64,000 nt of DNA from the NCBI RefSeq assembly GCF_022530855.2, contig NZ_CP099567.1:62001-126000 (forward strand), given 5' to 3'. Origin of the DNA: Candidatus Vondammii sp. HM_W22. GTDB taxonomy: Bacteria > Pseudomonadota > Gammaproteobacteria > Chromatiales > Chromatiaceae. The translations under genes were made by a program, and so were the position numbers. Below are positions 54,959 to 64,000 of this stretch, piece by piece. Under the pieces are notes generated by a model that was given only the letters and a program-made list of their open reading frames with translations, had not been told where the DNA came from and ran no database searches. Numbering within the stretch: the stretch's first letter is position 1; each line of letters starts with the position of its first letter.

Positions 54959-55320
54959 TCAGGGCTCCGGCAAGCGGGACATCACCCTATCCAAAGCCCT
55001 CCCCATGCGTTTATAGGGGAAAAAATAGATAAATAAGAACAGCCCCACCATCAGCAAACCTGTCCCCTGCATAATGTGGACATAAGGCCCCATTTGCCCT
55101 TGGCAGGCAACAAGAGAAAGCCAGTATCCGGTGACCAAAATCAGCACTATAGTTGTCTTGAACCAAACAAAAAAATGGTCAAGCGTCCGCTTCAAAAGGG
55201 GAAGCTGCAGTGATGGCTCAAGTAGTTCGGTCGCTGCGGGCCGCAACGCCATATGCGCAAAAAACATCCCACCCAGACTATTTTCCATAGTAGATGAAGG
55301 GTTGATGCCATGAATAACAT
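54959..55320 (-). pseudogene. CopD-like/DUF2269-like membrane protein, frameshifted
   Basis: A start at 55320 gives MLFMASTLHLLWKIVWVG, a typical first membrane helix. A missing base near 55267 then shifts the frame, after which GMFFAHMALRPAATELLEP, a second helix (TTIVLILVTGYWLSLVA) and a third (GTGLLMVGLFLFIYFFPY) follow to RLPEP. The joined product would be a ~120-residue CopD-family membrane protein. As it stands the first helix is out of frame. Confidence 0.7.
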
Positions 55321-55536
55321 TCAGGTTACTCCTGCCAACTGATACTAAAACGGTCTTTAGGATAGCAGGCACCCAAAGTTTCTCCATAGGAGCCAGCCGT
55401 CCCAAAATCTGCAATTCACCACGGAGTCCATAGAACACACGAAGAAAACTCATTGCCTATCAAACTATTAGCTTCGTGTTTTTCGTGGTGAAAACCGTGT
55501 TTCCGGCACTACCTGTAAGTTGTAAGTAATACCTAA

Positions 55537-57321
55537 TCAACTCACACCATCCACATTCCGCTGCATCCAGAATTCAAGCAGCGCCAAATGCCAGAGTTTG
55601 CTGCCTTGTAGCCGGGTAAGATGCATCTCCGGAGAAGCAAGCAGCATGTTGACATAAGCTGGTGAATAAATTCCCCGCTCACGGCAGACCCGAGACTCCA
55701 GGATATCCCGCATAAAGTGAAGAAAGTTACCTCTGACATACTTCAGCGCCGGCATCGGAAAGTAGCCCTTGGGACGGTCAATGACAGCATCGGGTATCAA
55801 GCCTCTTGCCATCGCTTTGAGTGGGTATTTACCTCCCTCTCTCAACTTCAGCTCCGGCGGGCAACGTACTGCCAGTTCGACCAGCTGCTGATCGAGAAAA
55901 GGTACCCGTGCTTCAAGACCCCAGGCCATGGTCATGTTGTCGACCCGCTTCACCGGATCATCCACGACCAGCGTGGTTACATCCATCCGCAACACAGCAT
56001 CCATAAAGGCGCCCGCCTCCGGTTCAGCCAGCAGGCCGGCTATCTTCAGAGAAGTGTGATCTTCCCCCCGGTAATCCGGCGTCACCATCTGCCGAAACTC
56101 ATCGTGATCCCGGTCAAAATAGTGTTTCGCAAAGCGCTGAACCGGCGTTCCGTCAGTTTCGGCCATCATTCGGGGATACCAGAAATAGCCACCGAACACC
56201 TCATCGGCCCCCTGGCCTGACTGTACGACTTTAATCTCTTTCGATACCTGCTCCGCCAACAGATAAAAAGCGATAGCATCCTGACCGAACATCGGTTCCG
56301 CCATGGCATCCACCGCGTCCGGAAGACGCTGCAAAACCTCGGTATTGGGTATCAAGTATTTGTGATGGTCTGTTGCATACATTTCAACCACTTGATCAGA
56401 GTATTCGAACTCACTTCCTTTCTCATCCGGATGGTCTTCAAACCCTACCGAGAAAGTCCGCAGATCAGATACGCCCGCCTCAGCCAGCAAACCCACCAGC
56501 AGGCTTGAATCTAGCCCGCCGGAGAGCAGCACACCCACCGGCACATCTGAAATCTCATTGCGTTTCTGCACCGACTGACGCAACGCATCATGGATCGCTT
56601 CCAGCCATTCATCGTCGCTCATGGATTCAGCCGGCCTAGTCGCAGGCAGGCTCCAGTAGCGGCGCTCAGTGCGATTGCCCTGCTCATCTATCAGTAAACA
56701 GTGACCGGGAGGTAGTTTACGTACACCCTTTAAAATGGTGTGTGGTGCAGGTACCACTGCATGCAGCGTAAACTGGTGGTGCAGTGCGACAGGATCGACA
56801 CTGGTATCCACACCACCCGGTGCCAGAATGGCCTGAATATTCGAGGCAAAACGAAAGCTGCCGTTTAAATGAGCATAGTAGAGCGGCTTGATCCCCAATC
56901 GGTCACGCGCCAGAAACAGCTGTCGCTTGCGCTGATCCCATATGGCAAAAGCGAACATTCCCTGGAGGCGTTCCACACACTGCTCTCCCCATGCGTGCCA
57001 GGCCTTGAGAATAACCTCAGTATCGCCATCTGAGAAAAAGTGATACCCCATCCCGCGTAACTCCTCACGCAGGGACGGATAGTTGTAGATTGCACCATTG
57101 AAAACCAGCACCAGACCCAGTGCCTGATCCACCATTGGCTGATTGGCGTGCTCCGACAAGTCGATAATCGAGAGGCGCCGATGGCCGAAGCCTAATGGAC
57201 CGTCACTATAACTGCCATCATGATCCGGCCCTCGACGTTCCAGCCGCTGCGTCATTTGGCGGACAGCATTGAGATCCGACACCCGGCCATCAAAACGCAA
57301 CTCACCACATAACCCACACAT
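55537..57321 (-). CDS. Asparagine synthetase-type amidotransferase, probably N-acetylglutaminylglutamine amide synthase
   Basis: The 594 residues have an N-terminal class II glutaminase domain (Cys2 in MCGLCGELRF, RRGPDHDG, FNGAIYNY, SDGDTEVIL) and an ATP-dependent synthetase domain (LSGGLDSSLL PP-motif, SGQGADEVFGGY, RVPFLDQQLVE). The N-terminal wording, the HHQFTLHAVVPAPHTIL segment and the length agree with the subfamily that amidates the osmolyte dipeptide NAGGN rather than with plain AsnB. Its usual partner, the NAGGN synthetase gene, is not adjacent. Asparagine synthesis remains possible. Confidence 0.8.
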   Translation of the reverse strand: MCGLCGELRFDGRVSDLNAVRQMTQRLERRGPDHDGSYSDGPLGFGHRRLSIIDLSEHANQPMVDQALGLVLVFNGAIYNYPSLREELRGMGYHFFSDGDTEVILKAWHAWGEQCVERLQGMFAFAIWDQRKRQLFLARDRLGIKPLYYAHLNGSFRFASNIQAILAPGGVDTSVDPVALHHQFTLHAVVPAPHTILKGVRKLPPGHCLLIDEQGNRTERRYWSLPATRPAESMSDDEWLEAIHDALRQSVQKRNEISDVPVGVLLSGGLDSSLLVGLLAEAGVSDLRTFSVGFEDHPDEKGSEFEYSDQVVEMYATDHHKYLIPNTEVLQRLPDAVDAMAEPMFGQDAIAFYLLAEQVSKEIKVVQSGQGADEVFGGYFWYPRMMAETDGTPVQRFAKHYFDRDHDEFRQMVTPDYRGEDHTSLKIAGLLAEPEAGAFMDAVLRMDVTTLVVDDPVKRVDNMTMAWGLEARVPFLDQQLVELAVRCPPELKLREGGKYPLKAMARGLIPDAVIDRPKGYFPMPALKYVRGNFLHFMRDILESRVCRERGIYSPAYVNMLLASPEMHLTRLQGSKLWHLALLEFWMQRNVDGVS

Positions 57322-57485
57322 CCTGGTACTCCCGTGATGCAGATGAACAACAAGCTATTTATCTGCTGTAATTTTTCAGCATAACCAATGAACTTTTTAT
57401 AACCAGCAACCGTCTATAAACACCGTTTTCGGCACGAACACTAACTAACATCGGCTTTCGATTGCGATCAAATCAATGTCATAAA

Positions 57486-57572
57486 ATTACCTGATTACCT
57501 GATTACCTGATTACCTGATTACCTGATTACCTGATTACCTGATTACCTGATTACCTGATTACCTGATTACCT
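57486..57572. repeat. Octamer tandem repeat (ATTACCTG, 10.9 copies)
   Basis: Perfect 8-bp units run without interruption for 87 bp and end at the left arm of the palindromic block that follows. The last unit is part of that arm. A perfect array of this length is likely to vary in copy number by slippage. Confidence 0.97.
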
Positions 57573-57933
57573 ATGAAACTCAGCTATGACGCAAGAAACA
57601 TAATTACCTTGGATTCGATAGGTTGCAGGGGCGTTATGTGCTGTTGTTTTTATATTAACGATAATTCGTATTATTTCGGCAGCACTATTGGACCTCGACC
57701 GAAGTATTTATGGGGTCTACAGCCAAATGGCACTTACTTAGGCTTAAAACCATCATCATCCCGGCGCAGACCGGGATCCAGAGCGAGCAATAGTGGTTGT
57801 TTCCTGGATTCCGGTTCCTGCGCCGGAATGGCGAATTAGGGGCTTGATTAGGGAATATTAAGCCTAAGATAAGTGCCATTCGAGTCTACAGCCCACAATT
57901 CGGCTGAGCAATAGCTGAGTTTCATAGGTAATC
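57565..57933. repeat. MITE-like nested palindromic block
   Basis: Positions 57565-57587 and 57911-57933 are a perfect 23-bp inverted repeat. Inside, a second imperfect pair (AATGGCACTTACTTAGGC-type, about 57725-57747 and 57855-57885) and a third, inner hairpin (CCCGGCGCAG / CTGCGCCGG with GGGATCCAG / CTGGATTCC, 57759-57830) are nested. No credible protein is encoded. It lies between the amidotransferase gene and gnd. Confidence 0.8.
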
Positions 57934-57994
57934 AAGTAAAATTATGCAATACTCGGCCGAGAGAATACTCACTTCAATGTACTTAGGAATTATT

Positions 57995-59443
57995 ATGTCA
58001 CAGGCAGAAATTGGTCTGATCGGCCTTGCGGTAATGGGCCAGAACCTGGCTTTGAACATTGATGATCATGGTTTCAAAATCGCCGTCTATAACCGCACAC
58101 CGGCCAGAACAGAAGCCTTTATGCAAGGCCCCGGAAAAAATACGGCTATTGTCGATACCTATTCTATAGCAGAGTTTGCCGCATCCCTGACGATACCGCG
58201 CAAGATTATATTGATGGTAAGGGCTGGTGATCCGGTCGACCATTTCATCGACCAATTACTGCCTCATCTGGAAGCAAGCGATATTATCCTCGATGGCGGC
58301 AATTCGCGTTTCATCGACAGTAACCGCCGATACGGGGAACTTGCAGATAAAGAAATCCGTTTTATCGGTTGCGGTATCTCCGGTGGTAAAGAGGGAGCCC
58401 GTAACGGTCCCTCCATCATGCCGGGGGGCGATCAAGCCGCCTGGCCAGAAGTAAAACCAATACTCCAGTCCATTGCCGCAAAAGTCGATGGCGAACCCTG
58501 CTGCCAATGGATTGGCGAAGCAGGTGCAGGACACTACGTAAAAATGGTTCACAATGGCATAGAATATGGCGATATGCAGCTAATCTGCGAAGCCTACCAG
58601 TTGATGCGTGAAGGCCTAGGGTTGCCCGCCAGTGAGATCCAAGCTGTTTTTACCGAGTGGAACCAGGGCGTCCTGGACTCATATCTGATTAAGATCACCG
58701 CCAATATCCTCGGCATGAAGGATGATAATGGTGCCCCGCTCATCGATAAAATTCTCGACACCGCTGGTCAGAAAGGCACCGGCAAATGGGCCGGCATCAG
58801 CGCCCTGGACCTGGGCGTCCCCCTGACGCTGATTGGTGAAGCGGTATTCGCCCGTTGCCTCTCTTCAATAAAACAAGAACGGGTTCAGGCAGAAACTCTG
58901 TATGGCCGAACAGACAAGCTATTTATCGGAAATAAAAAAGCCGCTATCCAACAGATACATGATGCGCTTTACGCCTCAAAAATCATCTCCTATGCGCAAG
59001 GCTATATGCTGATGAGAGAAGCTGCAGAAGAGTATGGATGGAATCTCAGTTATGGCGATATCGCCCTGATGTGGCGAGGCGGCTGTATCATACGAAGTCG
59101 TTTTCTAGGCAATATCAAAACCGCCTTTAGCAACAATCCGGAATTGAAAAACCTGTTGCTGGATGATTTCTTCATCCAGGCAATCAAAGCGGCAGAGCCC
59201 GGCTGGCGTAAAGCGACTGTTCTTGGGATAGAACAGGGTATCCCATTGCCCGCTTTCAGTTCTGCCCTCTCCTTCTATGACGGCTACCGCAACAGCCGAC
59301 TACCAGCCAATCTGCTCCAGGCACAACGAGACTACTTTGGCGCACACACCTATGAACGGATCAACCAGCCAAAGGGAACATTTTTCCATACCGACTGGAC
59401 CGGAACCGGAGGAGCCGCTGCCTCTTCCACTTATGATGTTTGA
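57995..59443 (+). CDS. gnd: 6-Phosphogluconate dehydrogenase, decarboxylating
   Basis: The enzyme produces ribulose 5-phosphate, CO2 and NADPH. From the ATG at 57995, with TAGGA upstream, it has 482 residues: the NADP-binding [15 protein letters not shown] at the N-terminus (Ala in place of the common Gly in GLGVMG), the substrate motif [21 protein letters not shown] in outline, [13 protein letters not shown] with the catalytic Lys, and the C-terminal [10 protein letters not shown]. It is the first gene of gnd-zwf-pgl. An in-frame ATG at 57944 is less likely. Confidence 0.95.
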   Translation: MSQAEIGLIGLAVMGQNLALNIDDHGFKIAVYNRTPARTEAFMQGPGKNTAIVDTYSIAEFAASLTIPRKIILMVRAGDPVDHFIDQLLPHLEASDIILDGGNSRFIDSNRRYGELADKEIRFIGCGISGGKEGARNGPSIMPGGDQAAWPEVKPILQSIAAKVDGEPCCQWIGEAGAGHYVKMVHNGIEYGDMQLICEAYQLMREGLGLPASEIQAVFTEWNQGVLDSYLIKITANILGMKDDNGAPLIDKILDTAGQKGTGKWAGISALDLGVPLTLIGEAVFARCLSSIKQERVQAETLYGRTDKLFIGNKKAAIQQIHDALYASKIISYAQGYMLMREAAEEYGWNLSYGDIALMWRGGCIIRSRFLGNIKTAFSNNPELKNLLLDDFFIQAIKAAEPGWRKATVLGIEQGIPLPAFSSALSFYDGYRNSRLPANLLQAQRDYFGAHTYERINQPKGTFFHTDWTGTGGAAASSTYDV

Positions 59444-60943
59444 ATGGAAAAAACAACAATGACAGATACCTGCACCTACGTAATCTTCGGTGCCACCGGC
59501 AACCTGTCACGGGTAAAGCTGATGCCGGCACTTTACCGCCTGGAGGTCGCTGGGAGACTGTCGGATACGACCCGTATCCTGCTACTCGGCCGACGCCCCT
59601 GGGACCGGGAACAGACGATCAGCGAAGTGAGGGAATGGGTAAATGCAAAGGCCCGGGGCCGACTCGACGAAGTTGTATTCAAGCGTTTCAGCCAACGCCT
59701 GGACTATTTCAAGGGTGATCTAACCGGCCAAGAGATGTATCCGAGACTGAAAAGCCATCTCACTGACTCATCGGCATTCCCTGAAAATATCGCTTTTTAC
59801 ATGGCTATCAGTCCAGCGGAGTTTGGTGTTGTCATAGAGCGACTCAACGATGTCACCCTGCTGGAAGAGGGGCACAGCTGGAGACGGGTGGTGATCGAAA
59901 AACCTTTTGGCTACGACCTGGAGAGCGCACAGGCATTGCAGCGCCGCATCGGCCGCCACCTGAGAGAAGATCAGATATACCGGATCGACCACTACCTGGG
60001 AAAAGGCACAGTACAGAACGTGCTGGTATTCCGCTTCGCCAACACCATGATGGAACCACTCTGGAACCGCAATTACATCGACCATATCCAGATCACCCAC
60101 TCAGAGACTCTCGGCGTTGGAAGCCGGGCCCATTTTTACGACAACGCTGGGGCTATGCGGGATATGATCCAGAGCCACCTGCTACAGCTGATGACCCTGG
60201 TCACCATGGAACCACCCGTCTCAATGGAAGCGGAATCCCTGCGGGACGAAAAGGTGAAAGTACTCAAATCAGTACGTCCGATCTCCCACAATGCAGTCCA
60301 TGCTTACGCCTTCCGCGCCCAATATGGCGAAGGTATGATTGGCAATGAAAAAGTATCAGGGTATTTGCAGGAGGAGAATATACCGGCAGATAGCGTCACA
60401 GAAACCTACGCGGCCCTGAAACTCTACATCGACAACTGGCGCTGGCGTGGCATCCCCATCTACCTGCGGACGGGTAAACGCTTGGCGGAGACACAGTCCC
60501 AGGTCTCCATCTGCTTCCGACACCCTCCCCAGCAATTTTTTCGCGACACTCAGGTAGAGCGGATCAAACAGAACTGGGTGCTGCTGGGTATTCAACCCTG
60601 TGAATGCCTGCGTGTTGAGATGACGGTAAAAGAGCCCGGGCTTGAGATGCGCACCCGGCAAAGCAGCCTCGATGCCAATCTGAGAGAGACGGAAGACATC
60701 CAGACAGATGCCTATGAGGAGCTGCTGCTGGATGTCATCGATGGAGACCGCTCGCTATTCCTGCGCTATGACGAAGTGGAATACGCCTGGCGCGTGGTGG
60801 ACCCAATACTCCAACGTTGGTCCATGGAGCGGGACTTTATCCACACCTACCCAGCCGGCAGCTGGGGACCGGAAGAGAGCCGGTTCCTGTTTGAGAAAGA
60901 GAAACATCGCTGGCGTCACGGCCTGGACCCGGAGAAAGGCTGA
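59444..60943 (+). CDS. zwf: Glucose-6-phosphate 1-dehydrogenase
   Basis: Zwf makes 6-phosphogluconolactone and NADPH. The 499 residues show the nucleotide motif FGATGNLSRVKLMP, the EKPFG segment, and the substrate motif RIDHYLGKGTVQN with the catalytic His. It begins directly after the gnd stop; an ATG at 59459 is an alternative start. In an autotroph this trio would let stored glycogen be burnt. Confidence 0.96.
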   Translation: MEKTTMTDTCTYVIFGATGNLSRVKLMPALYRLEVAGRLSDTTRILLLGRRPWDREQTISEVREWVNAKARGRLDEVVFKRFSQRLDYFKGDLTGQEMYPRLKSHLTDSSAFPENIAFYMAISPAEFGVVIERLNDVTLLEEGHSWRRVVIEKPFGYDLESAQALQRRIGRHLREDQIYRIDHYLGKGTVQNVLVFRFANTMMEPLWNRNYIDHIQITHSETLGVGSRAHFYDNAGAMRDMIQSHLLQLMTLVTMEPPVSMEAESLRDEKVKVLKSVRPISHNAVHAYAFRAQYGEGMIGNEKVSGYLQEENIPADSVTETYAALKLYIDNWRWRGIPIYLRTGKRLAETQSQVSICFRHPPQQFFRDTQVERIKQNWVLLGIQPCECLRVEMTVKEPGLEMRTRQSSLDANLRETEDIQTDAYEELLLDVIDGDRSLFLRYDEVEYAWRVVDPILQRWSMERDFIHTYPAGSWGPEESRFLFEKEKHRWRHGLDPEKG

Positions 60944-60946
60944 GTC

Positions 60947-61624
60947 ATGCTGGAGTGGACGATTCTGGAAAATGCCGGCACTATCGCCCGGGCCGCCCGT
61001 GATCGGATAATGGTGGCAGCACGTCAGGCAATTGCCCAACGGGGCCGCTTCAGTATCGTCCTTGCTGGTGGCAGCACACCGGCAGCAGCCTACAGGCTGC
61101 TGGCCAAAGAGCAGAGTCCCTGGCAACAATGGCACATCTACTTCGGAGACGAACGCTGCCTGCCTAGAGATCACCCTGACAGAAACAGCCGGATGGCCGC
61201 CGAAACACTGTTTGAAAAAGTCGCCATCCCTACCGACCAGATCCATTCAATCCCTGCCGACTTGGGGCCGGAGGCCGCTGCCAAAAGCTACACAGGAACG
61301 CTGGCAGGGGTATTCCCTTTCGATCTGGTCATACTCGGACTTGGGGAGGATGGCCACACTGCCAGCCTGTTCCCTCGCCAGCAGCATCCAACAAACCTTA
61401 CTGTGCTCCCGATCCATAACGCACCAAAGCCACCTGCCGAACGCGTCAGTCTGAGCACCCAGGCACTGAGCAACTGCCTACAGTTGCTTTTTCTGGTCAG
61501 CGGCAAGAGTAAACAGCGTGCGGTAAGTCAATGGCATGCAGGAAGCGATCTACCGGTAGGAAACATCACAGCACCGACCAGAGGTGAAGTACTGGTAGAC
61601 CTTGAGGCTTTTGGGATGAATTAA
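60947..61624 (+). CDS. pgl: 6-Phosphogluconolactonase
   Basis: Pgl hydrolyses the lactone made by Zwf. The 225 residues contain VLAGGSTPAAAYRLL, IYFGDERCLPRDHPDRNSRMA and ILGLGEDGHTASLFP, the three family signatures, in the SOL/DevB type. It follows zwf after three bases, completing the oxidative pentose phosphate operon. Confidence 0.95.
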   Translation: MLEWTILENAGTIARAARDRIMVAARQAIAQRGRFSIVLAGGSTPAAAYRLLAKEQSPWQQWHIYFGDERCLPRDHPDRNSRMAAETLFEKVAIPTDQIHSIPADLGPEAAAKSYTGTLAGVFPFDLVILGLGEDGHTASLFPRQQHPTNLTVLPIHNAPKPPAERVSLSTQALSNCLQLLFLVSGKSKQRAVSQWHAGSDLPVGNITAPTRGEVLVDLEAFGMN

Positions 61625-61842
61625 CCGATATCATACAATGGCAGGAGCCCGTCTGATTGAGGATAAACTAACCTGGCCGGATAGCTCTCTCTCACCAGGG
61701 TCACGCAAGTCTGACGGGATCTCAGAAAAACTGCCTTGCAATCTAATCATCCCCACTTTAGAATAATCTCAGAATTTACCAAGTAAACTAGTTGGTTATT
61801 AATGACCAACCGAATCCCCAGTCCAGTGAGGAGTAACGCAAC
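61625..61842 (+). promoter_or_regulatory. pgl-sodB intergenic region with partial palindrome
   Basis: TTGGTTATTAATGACCAA (about 61790-61808) is an imperfect palindrome ~35 bases before sodB and could be an operator. A GTGAGGAG ribosome site precedes the sodB ATG. No gene is seen. Confidence 0.4.
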
Positions 61843-62421
61843 ATGGCACACGAATTACCAGCCTTACCGTTTGAGATAAATGCTCTGGAACCCACCATCT
61901 CCCAGGAGACCCTGGAGTTCCACCATGCCAAGCACCACCAGACCTATGTCACCAATCTCAATAATCTGGTCTCGGGCACCGAGTTCGAAAACGCCTCTCT
62001 GGATGAGATCGTCATGAAATCCTCCGGCGGCATCTTCAACAACGCTGCCCAGATCTGGAACCATACATTCTACTGGAACTGCCTGAGCCCCAAGGGCGGC
62101 AACCCAGCCGGCACTCTGACCGTCGCCATCAACAGCACCTTCGGCTCATTCGAAGAGTTCAAAAAGAAGTTCTCCACCTCTGCAACCACTAATTTCGGTT
62201 CTGGCTGGACTTGGCTGGTAAAAAGCAATGACGGCAGCCTTGAGATCGTGAACACCTCGAATGCCGCTAATCCGATGACCGACGGAAAAACTCCGCTGCT
62301 GACTATTGATGTCTGGGAACATGCCTACTACATCGATTACCGCAACGCCCGTCCAAAATACATGGACCAGATCTGGAACATCGTCAACTGGAAGTTCGTC
62401 GCTGCAAATTTTGAAGTTTGA
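61843..62421 (+). CDS. sodB: Iron superoxide dismutase
   Basis: The 192-residue Fe-SOD carries the metal ligands His27 in LEFHHAKHH, His in WNHTFYW (near 74), and Asp and His in [31 protein letters not shown] and GSGWTWLV agree with iron rather than manganese as cofactor. It has no signal peptide, so it is cytoplasmic. Confidence 0.96.
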   Translation: MAHELPALPFEINALEPTISQETLEFHHAKHHQTYVTNLNNLVSGTEFENASLDEIVMKSSGGIFNNAAQIWNHTFYWNCLSPKGGNPAGTLTVAINSTFGSFEEFKKKFSTSATTNFGSGWTWLVKSNDGSLEIVNTSNAANPMTDGKTPLLTIDVWEHAYYIDYRNARPKYMDQIWNIVNWKFVAANFEV

Positions 62422-62497
62422 CCCGGTCTATCTATTTAGGTCAGCTTTATGGGCAGACATTAACGATCTGAATAAGCCCAGAGAAAAAGGAAAAGCC

Positions 62498-62528
62498 TCC
62501 TGAGGAGATCCTCCGGGGGGTTTTTTTA
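62498..62528 (+). terminator. Intrinsic terminator after sodB
   Basis: CCTCC pairs with GGGGG around an inner GAGG/CCTC stem, and the hairpin is followed by seven T residues. It lies ~75 bases after sodB. Confidence 0.8.
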
Positions 62529-62544
62529 TGCACAGCGGTCGCGA

Positions 62545-62758
62545 CTATTCGAGCGTCTGGATAGAGCTGCTGCTGACCCGCCCCTGGTCTGTCTCTCGTG
62601 CCTGCTCCTGCATGCAGCTTCGCCAATCAGGCATCTGTTGGATATCAACCGCCTCTTTTCTGAAGTAAATTTCAGATAAAAGTGACGGGGCATACTGGTT
62701 TAGGAAGCGTGCCCAAACTCTGAAAACCGCAATTCACTGCCAATACCGAGCGACTCTC
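62545..62758 (-). pseudogene. 3' part of a gene split by the IS3 element
   Basis: Removing the IS (62759-63955) and one copy of the TCTC duplication joins the minus-strand frame IFTGKYSDC (from 63956-64000) to RESLGIGSELRFSEF. After a further frameshift near 62710 the reading continues ARFLNQYAPSLLSEIYFRKE to SSSSIQTLE and a TAG at 62545. I do not recognise the protein. It is broken both by the insertion and by the frameshift. Confidence 0.55.
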
Positions 62759-62829
62759 GGTAATCCCCCCGGGAAGTAGCTGACGCTAAAAGTAGAATTT
62801 TCTCGTAATATGAACGCAGGAGATTCTGC

Positions 62830-63096
62830 ATGAAGACATCAAGATTCAAGGACAGCCAGATCATTGCTATTCTCAAGCAGGCTGAGACTGTCACACCAGT
62901 TTCCGATCTGTGCCGGGAGCATGGCATGAGCAGTGCCACCTTCTACAAGTGGCGCGCCAAATACGGCGGCATGGACGCCTCTCTCATGAAGCGTATGAAG
63001 GAACTCGAGGATGAGAACCGGCGACTCAAGAAGATGTACGCCGAGACCAAATTAGAGGCGGAGATGGTCAAGGAGGCCCTGGCAAAAAAGCGGTAA
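62830..63096 (+). CDS. IS3-family transposase OrfA (second type)
   Basis: The 88 residues form an HTH ([14 protein letters not shown] through [19 protein letters not shown]) and a leucine-zipper helix ([17 protein letters not shown]). AGGAG stands before the ATG. An A6G run near the stop would serve -1 frameshifting. It is of the same family as the OrfA at 28825 but clearly diverged. Confidence 0.9.
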   Translation: MKTSRFKDSQIIAILKQAETVTPVSDLCREHGMSSATFYKWRAKYGGMDASLMKRMKELEDENRRLKKMYAETKLEAEMVKEALAKKR

Positions 63097-63099
63097 GGC

Positions 63100-63917
63100 C
63101 ATCTCGTCGCAAGGATATGGCCAGGATCGCAGCTACGCAGATGGCGTGTCGGTACGCCTGGCTTGTCGTGCATTCTGTATCAGCGAGACCTGCTATCGCT
63201 ATCAGGCCAAGCATTCGAGCGACAACGCACTGATTGCAGATTGGTTACTCCGATTGACGATGACCAATCGAACCTGGGGTTTCGGGTTGTGCTATTTGTA
63301 CCTGCGCAATGTGAAGGGTTACCCCTACAATCATAAACGTGTATACCGCATATACAGGGAGTTTGAGCTGAACTTGCGGATCAAGCCCAAACGTCGATTG
63401 AAGCGCGACGTGCCGGATGCGCTAGCTGTACCTCGTCAAATTAACATCATGTGGTCGATGGATTTTATGCATGACAGCCTGGCCGATGGCCGTAGCTTCA
63501 GGACGTTCAATGTCATCGACGACTACAATCGTGGGGGGCTGGGTATTGAGGTGGACTTCTCGTTACCGGCAGTGCGTGTCATTCGTGCACTGGAACAGAT
63601 CATCGAGTGGGCGAGGCAAGCCAAATTCCATTCGCTGCGACAATGGCCCCGAACTAATCAGTGGTCAACTGATGGAGTGGGCAGAGAAATAATGGATTAA
63701 GTTACACTATATCCAGCCCGGCAATCCGCAACAGAACGCGTACGTGGAGCGTTTTAACAGAACAGTTCGACATGAATGGCTGAACCAGCATCTCTTTGAG
63801 TCGATCGAGTATGCCCAGCACACCGCCACTCAATGGTTGTGGCGCTACAATACAGAGCGGCCAAACATGGCCATTGGAGGAATAACACCGTATCAGAAGT
63901 TGGCACAAGCCGCATAA
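63100..63917 (+). pseudogene. IS3-family transposase OrfB, frameshifted
   Basis: Pieces in successive frames show [38 protein letters not shown] (first Asp), [18 protein letters not shown] (second Asp) and NAYVERFNRTVRHEWLNQ (Glu) to a TAA at 63915. Frameshifts near 63140 and 63630 and a stop around 63690 break the integrase. Confidence 0.88.
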
Positions 63918-64000
63918 GCTCTACTTTTGTGCGCAGCTGAAAATGGGGGATTACCTCTCGACAGTCGGAATATTTGCCGGTGAAAATATCCCTTTTACCA

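Larger units (their letters stand above)
62759..63955 (+). mobile_element. IS3-family insertion sequence with broken orfB
   Basis: The ends GGTAATCCCCC are inverted at 62759 and 63955. A direct repeat TCTC (62755-62758 and 63956-63959) is the target duplication. Length is 1197 bp. OrfA is intact and orfB is frameshifted, so the copy is not self-mobile. Confidence 0.88.

Noticed and set aside
57486-57572. CRISPR-like array
   Set aside because: The 8-bp units are contiguous with no spacers, so this is a simple tandem repeat.
57573-57839. 88-codon open frame inside the palindromic block
   Set aside because: It is wholly made of inverted-repeat sequence and has no ribosome site or protein-like pattern.
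1-64000. tRNA or rRNA genes
   Set aside because: No cloverleaf or ribosomal RNA signature was noticed in the intergenic DNA; a dedicated tRNA scan would settle it.

Overview
The window reads as a piece of a gammaproteobacterial sulfur oxidiser's chromosome. The gammaproteobacterial signs are a 6S RNA lying between a ygfA-like gene and zapA, the zapB-like/zapA and ygfB-pepP-ubiH-ubiI order, and an Rnf complex. The sulfur signs are an ETHE1-type persulfide dioxygenase and two sulfur-globule-type secreted proteins. Heavy insertion-sequence load, many frameshifted or truncated genes and a reductive-TCA-like gene set would fit a recently host-restricted thioautotroph such as a tubeworm or bivalve symbiont, but the species cannot be fixed from the sequence. 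Some isolated 1-nt frameshifts could be assembly errors.

Layout. 0.4-19.3 kb: a co-directional redox locus with tight spacing. It encodes a soluble fumarate-reductase-like FrdB and FrdA, a NuoF-like NADH subunit, 2-oxoglutarate:ferredoxin oxidoreductase (KorA with fused gamma domain, KorB), two very large proteins related to pyruvate:ferredoxin oxidoreductase whose thiamine-diphosphate sites look destroyed, and a complete Rnf complex in the order B-(POR-like)-C-D-G-E-A. The parts suggest a machine joining NADH, ferredoxin and the ion gradient to the two hardest reductive steps of a reductive TCA cycle (fumarate reduction and 2-oxoglutarate synthesis). This is the best candidate for an undescribed system. 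19.6-25 kb: rpmE, then a graveyard: amidohydrolase, MFS-acyltransferase-acyl ligase fusion, ISL3 element and OmpA/MotB-like gene, all broken. 25-28.3 kb: persulfide dioxygenase, a 1-Cys peroxiredoxin with a shifted C-terminus, a C_GCAxxG_C_C protein, and methylmalonyl-CoA epimerase next to a stump of a propionyl-CoA synthetase-like gene. 28.3-32.7 kb: nested insertion sequences (IS5-type, IS3, IS256-type).

32.7-43.6 kb: a healthy housekeeping block: 5-formyl-THF cyclo-ligase, 6S RNA, zapA, a zapB-like gene, ygfB, pepP, ubiH, ubiI, then a tandem glycine riboswitch with terminator controlling gcvT-gcvH-gcvPA-gcvPB, and dgkA. 43.7-51.4 kb: IS30, IS256 and IS5 copies scattered among msrA, a SIMPL protein, an OsmC protein, an EF-G stump, a TRAP/TAXI stump and phage fragments. 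51.4-57.3 kb: sulfur globule proteins (one broken), mlaA, rnt, grxD, a broken CopD-like gene and an N-acetylglutaminylglutamine-type amidotransferase. 57.5-62.5 kb: an 8-bp tandem repeat fused to a MITE-like palindromic block, then gnd-zwf-pgl (oxidative pentose phosphate pathway) and sodB. 62.5-64 kb: an IS3 element that has split another gene.
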